Assembly (NCBI GenBank): GCA_034401795.1
Contig: CM067366.1
Coordinates: forward strand, 73,393,087-73,457,086
Direction: 5' to 3'
DNA length: 64,000 bases
Source: Chaetoderma sp. LZ-2023a
Lineage: Eukaryota > Mollusca > Caudofoveata > Chaetodermatida > Chaetodermatidae
Every line of letters begins with the position of its first letter. The stretch's first letter is position 1. The position numbers and the translations under genes were made by a program. Positions 46,383 through 56,920 of the stretch are shown in pieces. The notes under the pieces were generated by a model, which was given only the letters and a program-made list of their open reading frames with translations, did not search any database and was not told the origin of the DNA.

Positions 46383-46945
46383 GATTGGAAGACATTGCTA
46401 AATAAGGGCGTCGATGTTTTCCAGTCCAATTGTGTTCGAGATGTTCAGCAGAGCATTCCTTATATCGTGTTCAAAACTGTTTTGTTTTGGAAACATGTTA
46501 AGTTATTTATAAGCTGTATTGTTTTCGATACTTTGTATTTGCTCAAGGCATTTTACTTTTAGTCTAAATACTAATATAGGAGAGCTTTAGATTTACCTCA
46601 TTCGAGCACACCACCTATCTGGTCCAGGATCCATCAATGCTCCTAAAATTAGAGAATTTTAAAGTCTGAGTGATTGATTTTGAGCAATTTTAGTTTTAAT
46701 AGCACTATAAGACCTCTGAATGGTCATAAAATGCCACAGTATACATCTCTGCATATTTAATTGATTGTAAATAAGTTAATTAGTGTTCATAGCAGCCAGT
46801 AGCATTTTAATTTGGGCTCACTAATATGGGTGGATGTCATTTGGGCATGACTTGTAAAGTCATAGCTAAGGGGTAATCTAAGCTCTGTATAGATAGTTAA
46901 ATTTTAAGTGACTTTAATTAAAATATTTACTCTTTCTATTTACAG
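46383..46945. other. Intron 2 end, mostly unassigned
   Basis: A short GGATTGGAAGACATTGCTAAATAAGG...TTTTCCAGTCCAATT foldback at 46,383-46,430 is related to 45,935-45,990. The remaining AT-rich intron sequence leads to the polypyrimidine tract of exon 3. Confidence 0.5.
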
Positions 46946-46997
46946 GAGCTGAAGACTGAGATTTCTTCACACATTGCAGATGTATTCGCTGTTATCG
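46946..46997 (+). CDS. THOC2: THO complex subunit 2, exon 3
   Basis: Acceptor ttctatttacag, donor gtaatg at 46,998. It encodes ELKTEISSHIADVFAVI plus the first base of an Asp codon. Joined to exons 2 and 4 this gives NDIVELKTEIS...ADVFAVIDIET. It aligns base-for-base in length with the vertebrate SDISEFREDMP...ADVFCILDIET. At only 52 bases it is nearly invisible by ORF length; the match of phase and length is the main support. Confidence 0.88.
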
Positions 46998-47116
46998 GTA
47001 ATGGATGAATTCACCTAGTAATGGGTGTTGTAAATTTAAATAATGTAGTCGATACCTGTTTGATTGAGTTTGGAGTAAATGCAAAGAACTGTGTGAAAAA
47101 TAATGTCAAATATGCT

Positions 47117-47175
47117 TAAGCGACCTGAAGGCACCTCACCTGGACAAGCGACCTGAAGGCACCTCACCTGGGCAT
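47117..47175. repeat. Two-unit tandem repeat
   Basis: AAGCGACCTGAAGGCACCTC plus ACCTGG occurs twice in succession, period 29. Confidence 0.8.
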
Positions 47176-47719
47176 CTGGATCTGGATCAGATAGGCAGAT
47201 CATCAACTACCTTTGTACGACAACCACTGTAGTCATGGCTATATTGGAGAGCTTGGTGATGAATGGTATGTTTCATGACAACAAGGCAGAGTTCTAGAAG
47301 GCATGGATCACGGCTGGTGTCACTGAGTAACACACCTTATCATAAAAAGATACACGACAAAGGAGATGAAGCAAAAGCTCTGGATCTACAGAATCTACCA
47401 TCGTATTGGATGATTTTTGTTCGCACAAGAAAGTATTTCAAGGTTTCAGTAGATCAGGTCATCATCATCTTTTGTAGAATATTCAAGGTATCATCTGTAT
47501 CATCTCTAGAGAAATCTATCTGGCTGGAATGAGCAGAATCTGACAAGCGGCCGCTGCAGAAGATAAGCGTACTGTACACTCTAGGGGATCACTGTCAAGC
47601 GATGGCCAAGGTCAAATCTAAAGTGGATCATTGCGGGATATGTAGAATATCGCCACGCTGTCTTTTTGGGCGAGTACAGGAAGATACAAGTTTGTATTAC
47701 ATCAGGATACTGGTGGAAA

Positions 47720-47806
47720 TATAGGATCTACTGCGCACTGTTCTCAGGTATAGGATCTACGGCGCACTGTTCTCGGGTATAGGATCTACTGCGCACTTTT
47801 CTCAGA
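47720..47806. repeat. 29-bp tandem repeat, three units
   Basis: Three copies of TATAGGATCTACTGCGCACT followed by GTTCTCAGG, with single-base differences. They directly precede a longer minisatellite. Confidence 0.85.
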
Positions 47807-47814
47807 TACAGAAA

Positions 47815-48345
47815 TTGCATGAATGCCAACGCCTATGTCGCATTAGCCTAGGCCACCAGAAAAATGTCATGAAAGCCCAAAGTCTGCATCGTATTAGCTT
47901 AGACCACTACGCAGGATCGCACCCAGCATGCCCAGCTCTACGTTACATTAGCCTAGGTCACCCCATGAATCTCTGGAAAGCCCTAAGCGCTACATAGTGT
48001 TAGTCTCGGCCACCCCATGAATCAGAGAATGGCCCTACCTCCATATCTCATGCCCTATGCAGTTATACGAATCGCAAGAAGCCACCAAGCTCTACATTAT
48101 ATTAGTCTCGGCCACTACATGAATTATATGAAAGCCCCAAAGTGAACGTCATATTGTCCTAGGCAACCACATGAATCGTAGGAAGCAGCAAGGACCCAGA
48201 GGTATACATCACATTGTCCTATATCACCACAAATTACATGGAAGCACCAATGCATTAGTCTCGGCTACCACATGAAGTGCAGGAAAGCTCCAAAGTCCAC
48301 GTCGCATTGTCCGAGGCCACACAAATCACACGGAAGCACCAAAGT
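47815..48345. repeat. Degenerate ~60-bp minisatellite
   Basis: About nine diverged units built around CATTAGTCTCGGCCACCACA and TGAATCACAGGAAAGCCCCAAAG. Unit length varies from 50 to 75. It lies in THOC2 intron 3. I saw no relative elsewhere in the window. Confidence 0.75.
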
Positions 48346-49238
48346 CAATATTTGGAATATCTAATAAATATGTGCAGTTTGAGAGAAATAAAATGTTCTC
48401 TGGTAAAGTCATGATGGTGTTCGGTATAATTAGATCAGTCATGTCAGTACATCGATTGCATCAAATATTGGCTGGAGTAGTAGCCGCAGACACGAAACCT
48501 ACCCAGGACTGATAATGGATTTCAAATGAAATTATGACTATTGAAGTTTGGTTGTAATATAATAAAATTGAGTCGCTTTTGTAGAAAATATGGTTTGTGT
48601 GTTAAATGTGACGTAAGTTGGGCTTTTACATTCGGGGGTGTAAAATATTCCGTGAGAAACGGAGATAATTATATATTTATCAATGCAAATAGTATCACGA
48701 AGAAGAAAGTGAATCGAGGTGGTCAAATATAAAATCAAATTTCGTGTCAAGGATTAGGTTGTGTTATACAAATTTCAAATTGTTGTGTATAAAATAAAGA
48801 AATCTATGTGGAAAATTTGCCACCAAAAGCAGCACTTGAGAAAAATATAATATCTAAAACCATAGATTGGTGAAAAATGTGTGCATTAGAATGCTAAAGT
48901 TGAGTTTAAACTGGTATATAGTTTGATGAGGGGAATTTCAATGCCGAGATTATGTGTGGTGTTTACGGGAAACTGTGTCATCAATATGAAGATACCGAAG
49001 AACTTTAATACATCGTCTTTTGATGACAACATATCTGTAGTCTTTCTTCATGTGCCATGACAGTTTAAATACAGATCATATGTCGACGTCTATTAAGACG
49101 TAAATTTGTGTTGAGAATGTTTGATGAACACCGAGAATGGATTAGGGAATCCTCGCTGTCCACCTATTCAGTGCTCTGTGATTCTCACATCAGATTGTAT
49201 CCTTATCATAAAGTATGGAGAGTATGGAATTCATATTC
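48346..49238. other. Intron 3 sequence, nothing recognised
   Basis: AT-rich, no repeats or coding blocks that I can name. Confidence 0.5.
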
Positions 49239-49260
49239 TATATAATATATATATATATAT

Positions 49261-49346
<86 letters not shown>
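49239..49346. repeat. (AT)n microsatellite
   Basis: About 50 AT units with phase breaks near 49,260-49,270. Confidence 0.97.
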
Positions 49347-49349
<3 letters not shown>

Positions 49350-49564
49350 GTATGGATATTTTATTCTCCGCTGTGTGGGTGGGTGCGAGTTTGTAAAAAA
49401 TAGATGGAAAAAATGTAGAAATAATGCCTTAAAATTGCAGCATTATTTTTTTCTTGATGTGGAAAAATTTAGTCTGTAAAAACAAAAAAGTAAATTGGTA
49501 TGGCCTAATGTTGATTTCCATGCTTAACCCAGTAACCGTTTCATGACACATATGTCGAATAACA

Positions 49565-49650
49565 GTTAAATATTTAAAAACAAATTTGACTGGAACCTAT
49601 TGGCTGCCCAGCAACATGTCGCAGTCAAATTAGATTCAAAATATTCAACA
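49565..49650. mobile_element. Family 2 foldback element
   Basis: GTTAAATATTTAAAAACAAATTTGACTGG...CAGTCAAATTAGATTCAAAATATTCAAC around a loop with GGCTGCC. Confidence 0.65.
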
Positions 49651-49995
49651 AAATAATGCTTGATATCTGTCTCGCCAGTGATCAGATAGTGAGACATAGG
49701 TCTCGCTTTTCCAACAATAACCGTGTCAATCTTAAGTTTCTGCGTTTAATGAATCATCTTGGTCTGAAAAATTTTAAGAAAATCCTGATCATTATTTCAA
49801 TGTACAGTATAATAACATCAATGTGACGTGATACACACCTAGAACAAAATATTGATGAAATCTTAGTGCATTATTCCCAGCATTCTTTCTGTCTTATCCT
49901 TATCGCTCACACCTCTGAAGTTTTTCATAGCTCTGTTCTCCATAGCTTTACTGTCACACTTTAGTGAGCAAGTCTTTCAAAAACAAGTGTTGGTA

Positions 49996-50175
49996 GTGGT
50001 CTTGGGGAAATGTCCAACACAATAATTTGTGAAAATTTACCACTGACATGACTAGCTCGATAATCGAGCCAGTCATTCCAGTGGTAAATTTTCAAATATG
50101 TAATGTCTTGACCTGCCCATGTACATTTACAAAGCGAAAGTTTAAATTTACAAATCTTGAACATTAAATGATTAA
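49996..50175 (-). mobile_element. Family 1 foldback element, reverse
   Basis: GTGGTCTTGGGGAAATGTCC leads into TACCACTGACATGACTAGCTCGATAATCGAGC and its complement. It ends AACATTAAATGATTAA. Confidence 0.65.
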
Positions 50176-50337
50176 TACTGTAATAGTCTGAGGTTGAAAT
50201 GTTTCGTCATTTTTAGTACAAGTTTCTGAGAAAACGAGAAACTCCATTGTCTGTTAGTATGTACAATGTTTGACATTTCGGACAAATTGCCTACTAGTTG
50301 TGTCTATAGTGTGTCACATTGTTATCCCTTTTTCCTT

Positions 50338-50338
<1 letters not shown>

Positions 50339-50373
<35 letters not shown>
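50339..50373. repeat. Poly-C tract (35 C)
   Basis: Uninterrupted run of C; the transcribed RNA would carry poly-C and the template strand poly-G. Confidence 0.95.
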
Positions 50374-50659
50374 ATCCCCGATGATGTCATTTGGATGGTA
50401 ATTTTTATGAAACAAGAAAAATCTTCTCATTGATTGACCAAATTTCATATAAATATACATGTATATTTATAACTTCCTTCAAAGAAAGAGAATTTCGGGG
50501 AATTTATAAAAGAATGTTTTGAACGGGAAACACAAGAGATTCAAGAATTAAGCTTGAAATGTGTTAATGGACATTTCCAGTTTTATCAAGATTTAGATTT
50601 CTTTATTTCACTCAGGCCATTATTAAATGAGACACATGAGGGTACAGGTTTTTTACATG

Positions 50660-51042
50660 CTATTCCCCACCATTTGCCCACCCATCTCCACACCTAAGCG
50701 CCACACCTCACTCATGTTGGAATCGATCGATCCCTGAATTCCCTGACTATCAATTTCCAGAAAACTATACTGGTAAGCTGTTGAATATCTTGAAACTAAT
50801 TTGACTCTGTGCTGTTGCTGCCTATGACATCAACAGCGCCCAGTCAAATTAATTTCAAAATATTCAGCAGCATGTTTAGTAAATAGCAAAGACATACAAT
50901 TTGTACAGCGTGTCAGACTATTAAGCATTTAAGATGGACTAAATCAAGTCATTCATGGTGTGATTGATTGTAATGTCATCCTACACATCACGTTGTTGAT
51001 TATGATGTTGTATAATGGATGGATAAACGTGAAAGGTCCATT
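50660..51042 (+). mobile_element. Family 3 repeat, third copy
   Basis: Matches 44,430-44,818: CACACCTCACTCATGTTGG, ATCGATCGATCCCTGAA, a family 2 foldback (50,778-50,870), TAGTAAATAGCAAAGACATACA and the end GGTCCATTGG. More diverged in the tail. Confidence 0.75.
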
Positions 51043-51187
51043 GGATATCTCCGGAGAGGATCTCACTTGGAATTGCATTACAGCCAAATCCACATTCACC
51101 AGAGGCTGCTCTATCATAAAAATAATGTTTGTCAACATACTGACTATAGCTAACAAAATTTATATTGAACTTCTTAGATGTAAATGT

Positions 51188-51357
51188 ACCTCTCAGAATA
51201 TGTACATTTCCAAACCAACAGAAGTGTATTTTCGAAAATTTATCACTGGAATTTCAGTGAATAAATTTTCAAAAATAGTCTTCTCTTGGTCTGCAAATGG
51301 ACATTTCGGAAGACGACTTGTGAAGCAGTTTTAGTCAGCATGAGTGTTAACGGGTTA
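51188..51357 (+). mobile_element. Family 1 foldback element, shortened centre
   Basis: TACATTTCCAAACCAACAGAAG...TAGTCTTCTCTTGGTCTGCAAATGG. The centre CTGGCTCGxTATCGAGCCAG is deleted. It ends GTGTTAACGGGTTAA. Confidence 0.65.
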
Positions 51358-51489
51358 ATGTCACTAGCAATCATGGCAATACCTGCTACTTTTAAGATGA
51401 TTTGATTCTTACTAATTACCTACCTAGCACACTATTAATGGGTCAAGATGTGTTATGAAAATTATCTAATTCTTACCTAAGTAACTGCT

Positions 51490-51605
51490 TAACGTCTGTT
51501 TGGTGGTCAAGAGAAGGCAATCTTTGCAAATTTAGCGCTGGAATGACCGGCTCTGTTATCGAGCCAGTCATTCCGGAGGTAAAATGTAAAAAATTATCTT
51601 TTTCA
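51490..51605 (+). mobile_element. Family 1 foldback element, partial
   Basis: Core AGCGCTGGAATGACCGGCTCTGTTATCGAGCCAGTCATTCCGGAGG. The outer arms are poorly kept. It lies about 180 bases before exon 4. Confidence 0.55.
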
Positions 51606-51785
51606 CTTTTCTCACAAAAACTACAAAGGCTCATTGTGTCCAGCTTTACCACAAAAGAGTCGAGCTATAAAATATTATTTTCGGCAAACAGGAGAAATGC
51701 CATACAATTTTATTATATCATAGATATATATGTATATGTCAGATCATTATTTTACGTATCGTGTGTGTGTGTACTCCCAACGCAG

Positions 51786-51856
51786 ATATTGAAACAGCAT
51801 GCAAGGACGATCAGAAACAACGGGACAAGTTTTTGTCTCTGGTCACAGCGTGTCTC
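51786..51856 (+). CDS. THOC2: THO complex subunit 2, exon 4
   Basis: Acceptor actcccaacgcag, donor gtaagt at 51,857, a consensus 5' splice site. With the G of exon 3 it encodes DIETACKDDQKQRDKF and LSLVTACL (24 codons, ending in phase 0). The vertebrate protein reads DIETNCLEEKSKRDYF...LVLACL at the same place. I found no exon 5 in the remaining 12 kb; the next expected residues are YLVSD-like. Intron 4 contains DIRS copy 2 in the same orientation. Confidence 0.88.
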
Positions 51857-52057
51857 GTAAGTATATGACCTTAAATACATGTTATTCTCACCCCCTTGGA
51901 TTACTAAATGGCCTTCCTTACATGTACGTGTAGTAGTTCATATTATGTGGGTGAATGTAGAATTTGGAGGTGAAGGGTTGTTATATAGTCGCTTTCAAAC
52001 TAAAAAATAAGTTAATGTTTCCAAAATAAAAAGTATTGAATATTCTGCTTATTATAA

Positions 52058-52296
52058 TTAACCCTTTAACCATTGAATTTGTTCGATAAAATTTCATTTT
52101 TCTCATAGAAATTGTCCATTTGCAGACTAATAGAAGACTATTTTTGAAAATTTACCACTGGAATAACTGGCTCGGTTATCGAGCCAGTCATTGCAGTGTT
52201 AAATTTTCAAAAATAGTCTTCTCGTGGTCTGCAAATGGACATTTCTCAAGACCACTGCAGAAGTCGTTATCGGCTAATATGAGTGTTATAGGGTTA
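52058..52296 (+). mobile_element. Family 1 foldback element, well preserved
   Basis: TTAACCCTTTAACCATTG...GAGTGTTATAGGGTTA, 239 bases. The arms are TCCATTTGCAGACTAATAG and TCGTGGTCTGCAAATGG, and the centre is CTGGCTCGGTTATCGAGCCAG. The left end is TTAA and the right is TTAT. Confidence 0.8.
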
Positions 52297-53131
52297 TGGC
52301 ATCACTGTATTCCAATCCAATTCAAAATAGTCACAGAACATTTACTAACACGACTAATATGTTTTTGTCTTGGAAACATTTTTGGCTTATTTCCGCCCTG
52401 TACTGTACCAGGAACCGACCTATCCATTCGCCAATTAGCCAAATGCTAGTAAAATTTAAAACTGGCTAATAGAAAGCAGGATTGGCTAAATATTTGGCTA
52501 ATGATTAAAATCATATTATTATACATATTTTCTAAGTATTAAACCCATTAAGATTAATTGTGAAGAACTAACAAGAACTTATATTATGTTTTATTGTGAC
52601 CAAATAAACACTGAAATTCCAATCCCAGATTAAAAGCACCCATATAGGTCAGCTGTTGAATATTTTGAAACTAATTTGACAAGGCAGCAACAGCAAGCAA
52701 ATTAGTTTCAAAATATTCAACATAATCGTGTATTAATGGCATGTAGCGTTCAGTTGAAATGGTTACCTAATGGAGATGTATACATTGCAAAATATTGGCT
52801 AAAATTCGGAAGATTTGGCTAAATAAAATTGTAGTTGCCTACTCTATTGGCTAATCATTTGTGAAAGCCAGGTCTGTTCCTGGATACATAGTCTGCCTAC
52901 TCTTTTGACCATCTGCCATTGATACCATCAACCATTTCAAATTAAGATTCTAATTTAACACGCAATCAAAAGATTTCGTCCTACGCTTGAGGTATGCAAT
53001 ATTTCTCTCGGCAATATTGAGATATATATTAGTGCATAAAACATTGGGATATATAATGTATACCGCTCCCCTCCCGTGCTGGAAAAAGTCTTTAGTTGAT
53101 GGAACACATGCTAAATGATAGGTCTGAAGGA
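52297..53131. other. Intron 4 spacer with one foldback
   Basis: Family 2 foldback at 52,650-52,725. Several short TTGGCTAA/TTTGGCTAAA repeats flank it (52,430-52,500 and 52,790-52,860), possibly a larger element. Otherwise unassigned. Confidence 0.45.
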
Positions 53132-53245
53132 GCCACAGAGGTATAGGAATGTATTTTGACTGGGGTGTGGGGTGGGCTAAACTATGAGTGGGGCTAAAAC
53201 CTTGGGCCCGCTATGGAATACACTATGGGAGAGGATCATGCTTAT
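53132..53245. mobile_element. Short interspersed repeat, copy 2
   Basis: Shares AGGTATAGGAATGTATTTTGAC, GGGCTAAACTATGA and GGAATACACT blocks with 3,061-3,175. Confidence 0.45.
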
Positions 53246-53321
53246 GTATATTATATGACAATTAACCCGTAGCACACTGATGTCAATATTCTATCTTTTA
53301 TGGTGTCGATAGCAAAGAAAC

Positions 53322-53420
53322 TGGTTTACATTTTTCAACAATTTTGGTGGAAGATGTTGCTGTCTACGACAGCACCATCTTCCATAAAATTTGTGGAAAA
53401 ATAAACACCAGTTCATCTTT
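53322..53420. mobile_element. Foldback related to 45,743-45,836
   Basis: CATTTTTCAACAATTTTGGTGGAAGATG...CATCTTCCATAAAATTTGTGGAAAAAT with loop TTGCTGTCTACGACAGCAC. It is a palindrome with a different stem from family 2. Confidence 0.6.
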
Positions 53421-53486
53421 TATTTTAATTTGAAAATTTAAATTTTGACATCTGAGTGGTAAGGGTTAACATATATATATTAACCC

Positions 53487-53594
53487 ATTAACCCTTAATT
53501 GTGTTCAAGAAAATTTTGACTTTTCCATAAAAATGTTTTTAAAAACTTCATTTAATTTCATAGAAAATATCCATTTGCAGACCAAGAGAAGACT
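53487..53594 (+). mobile_element. Family 1 foldback element, left half, split by DIRS copy 2
   Basis: TTAACCCTTAATTGTGTTC...CCATTTGCAGACCAAGAGAAGAC stops where the DIRS terminal repeat starts. The continuation TGAAAATTTACCACTGG is at 60,719. Confidence 0.75.
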
Positions 53595-53764
53595 TTCTCC
53601 TTCGATCAATACTCACCATTCTGTTACTTCTGATATACAGCTGGCCCTGACAGCGGCTCTATGATTATAGACTTAGAAAGCTTTACCGACTCCTGGGAAC
53701 CGGGTACTCGGCTCCCAACTGCCGAGTACCCGTTTACCATAGAGCTCATTCTTGTTTGCATAGC
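53595..53764 (+). repeat. DIRS left inverted terminal repeat
   Basis: Reverse complement of 60,521-60,681, from CAATACTCACCATTCTGTTAC inward to GTTTACCATAGAGCTCAT. The outermost ~12 bases are unique to this end. It contains a 12-bp-stem hairpin (CGGGTACTCGGC / GCCGAGTACCCG, 53,701-53,732). Confidence 0.92.
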
Positions 53765-55200
53765 AACAAGAGCAATACATGCTTTCTGCATTGAGGATTT
53801 TAGTGTTTTTTGTGAAAGAAAATCTAAGTCTTTAATCTGTGATAGTTTGTGTGTTCGTGAAAGGATTAACTAAAGGATACTATGGAGAATACCACCGAAG
53901 ATAACCAGGTTGTATCGTTCTTTATTATCCATAGTTAAAAGACTTAGGTCTCTAAATTTCGCTGTGTCGCATGTTCCAATTTCTGACCCCATAGAATCTG
54001 GGACGTGTGCTAACAACGATATATGCCAGACGATCGCCTTCTTTAACCCCCAACAGGCGATCGGCAGATATGAAAATAGGTGTTATGCTACGGTATTTCT
54101 AACACAAATATCGGCTGACGTCGTTCTCTGTAGGATCCGAGCGGGTGACGTCACACCCGGTCGCTCGGATGTTTATGTGAAGAAAAATTTTTCATTAATT
54201 CGCGCATCTTGTTCTGGGTGCTGCGTACTAAAAATGGTACCGGAAACTTTAGAATGATCAAGTTTACGTGCGATCACGATCAGTTTGCAATGATCGGTGG
54301 TTTCAAAATTCTTGAGTAGAAGCGTGGTCTGCGGTTTTACCGTGTGATACAGCAGTTTGTTATACATTTTGTTGTTTTCTTCACATATCGTGCTGCTTTC
54401 GTTAGGAGTATAATTTATATTGATTAGTAAATATACCCCGAATGCTATGCGATATGATTCCTGGAGCCGTTACACATCCTGGAGGATCTATTATGGGTGT
54501 GTTTAATGCCCGCCTCGTTCTTGTCATCATAGTCAATGCGATCGTTGTTGTAACATGGCGGGGTGGGGTGCGGGAGGGTTACAGTTAATTTATGAGTCAA
54601 ATTATTTGAAAATTAATTGTCTGCCTTCCATCCGGGTCTCGTTCCGCTTGTTTATTGTAGGTTTGTGCTTATGTTATAGGCCAAGCCAGCCCCGCCATCA
54701 TGTGACGAATGCCATAAGTTTGTCCGTGTCGTGTTCAAGGACCATGTCTGTTTTAGGTGTTCCCTGTGTAATATTGATCATAGGTGTAATGTTTGTGCAG
54801 TGTGGTCCGTTGAGATGATGGTTAAGTTCCTTGCCAGAAGGACTTGGCTGGGTCTGACGCGGGGTCAGGCGGTCCGAGAGTAAATCGTGGAGCGCCCGGT
54901 TCGGCCGGTGGGGTTGCTCCACGTCCCCATCTGGAGGTGGCGGAGATGGCACCGCCGGCGTGGTTTGGTCCGGCTGTGCAGGGTTTTTCTGCATAGCGTT
55001 CTGCCCACGCTGGTGTCGTCCCTGCTACCAAAGGTTGGGGGGCAGTTTCTCCCCATGCCTGGTACGGATCCTGTCCTCGGACAGGATTCTGGACTGGTTA
55101 CCGAGGGGGCCGTCTCGTACGGCCCCCCTGGCAGTCCCGTCTGGCTTCGGCCAGACGGGTTTCTGTTTCTCTGCGGCCACCTCCGGGTGGTCCAGTAGCG

Positions 55201-56800
55201 GTGGCCGGTCCGTCAGGTGTGGGAGCCGTCCGCCAGGACGGTTCCACGGTTGACTCGTCTAGTGACGACTCTTCGGAGTCTGAAGACGAGGAGGCCGAGG
55301 AAGAGAGGTTGCTGCGGCCCGTGAAGCCGCAGGTGGAGAATATGGAGGTTGATTCTGTCCTGGACGGAACCGGCCTCCATTTGTCTGGTTTGGCGCAAGC
55401 CAGGTCAGCGGCTCCGCCTGTGGCTGAGGCAAATCCGTTACCGTGCACCGGTTCCGTGCGGCTTGGTTTGGCACCAGCCGTCGCGGGAACGGGTGTGCCG
55501 GGCCGGGCGTGGTACTCACCTATCTCGCCTGGTCCGGCAGTCGGACGTTGGGTGCCGTTGGCACCCGTGTCCGGCTATGGTTCCGCGACTGCTACGGGTC
55601 CGTACGGTTTTCCGTGCGTACCTACCCCATGGACCGGAGTGTTTCATGGGGTGGCAGCGGAACCGTGTGGTACCGGAGTGCCTGGCGTGTCAGCCGTGGC
55701 TCCTTGCCGGGAGGCCCGTGAGCACGTCAACGGGTGACGTGTTTGCGGGTGTGTCTTCATCGGAGGTAGATTGGTCAGATGCTCTGGCGTGGCTAGCCAG
55801 GGTTGACCCGTCTGTGGTTTAGGCCACGGCCGATGAAGATGCGCCCCGTCCGTCGGTTGTGTCGATCAGGACGGGGATTTTGCCCACGGCCCGGATCCAG
55901 TCAGTGGGACTGGATCCACGGTTCATAGAATTGTTGGATGCTATTTATAGCAAACAACTGATGACCAAGGGTCAGCTCCCTGCGGCCTCCAGGGAGGTGC
56001 GGGCAAGATGTCGTATTCCGCGGGGGGAATACGACAGGTATGGTGTAGTCCCGTCGGTCACGGAGGATGACCGATGGGTACTGGGCGTCCAGAGTGCCGT
56101 GGCGGGGCGCCCCGGTCCGGCACTTGTGGACAAGTCTCAGGTACACCAGGAAGAAGTCCTGTCCCTATGCGATGAGGGTGTGAGGGCAGCGATGAGCGCT
56201 GTCAAGCACTCTTATCGTCTCCTTCAGTCGGTGTGGGCTGAAGCGGGGGCAGGCCACCCTGTGCCACCTGTGGCGCTTTCATGTGTCAATGACGGCCTGG
56301 TGCTGTCGATGGACGCATTGGCAAGGGTGCAAGCGCGTGTGACGAAATCCAGGAGGCAAATGGTCATTGACCATATGCGTCCGGCTACGGCAGTCAGGGA
56401 GCGTCTTCTTGGGACGCCCCTGACAGGGCCTAGCATCTTCGGTGGCCAAGCGCGGGCCATCTTAGAGGATACCGCCAGTATCGCGCAGAATCGGTTAGCG
56501 GTAAACCTACAGCTAGAGCTAGTGCGGCAAGCGCACGCACTAGGGGCTGTGGGGAAACCGCTAACGGGACAACCTTCAAAGAAGCAGAAGAAGCATAAGG
56601 GCAAGGCGAAAGCTAGTCCTGTTGCGACTTCTGCTTCAGCTGGGTTTTCAGAGCCGCTGCCGGCGAAGAAGCCCAGGAAGGTTGTAGAGGCGCCTACCCT
56701 CCCCAATGTTGCTCCTGACCGCCCTAGAGGCGGGAAGGGCAAGGGGAAGGGTAACGGTAAGGCCTCAAAGGGCGGACAGAAGGGGCCGAAGCGTACCTGA
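55201..56800 (+). pseudogene. DIRS Gag-like ORF, copy 2
   Basis: An acidic Ser/Asp/Glu-rich segment (SSSDDSSESEDEEAEEE, 55,255-55,310) is followed in another frame by SSSEVDWSDALAWLARV, a stop at 55,820, and a 313-codon open frame (55,859-56,800). That frame contains GLDPRFIELLDAIYSKQL and ASREVRARCRIPRG. Its Lys/Gly/Arg-rich C-terminus (GGKGKGKGNGKASKGG) could bind nucleic acid. One frameshift (about 55,700) and the TAG at 55,820 separate the pieces. The family match rests on position and on copy 1, not on a known domain. Confidence 0.75.
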
Positions 56801-56920
56801 GGGTACGAAAGCTCCCTTCATATCCGCCTGGACCGCGCCTGTGCGACAGGAACAGCGGTACCAGTTATACCCGTCGTGCCTAGAACGAAATGGTTCTCTC
56901 TCTCTCGTTAAGAAAGAGGG

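Noticed and set aside
47815..48345. CRISPR-like regular repeat array
   Set aside because: Units are contiguous, diverged and of variable length without unique spacers, in a eukaryotic intron: a minisatellite.
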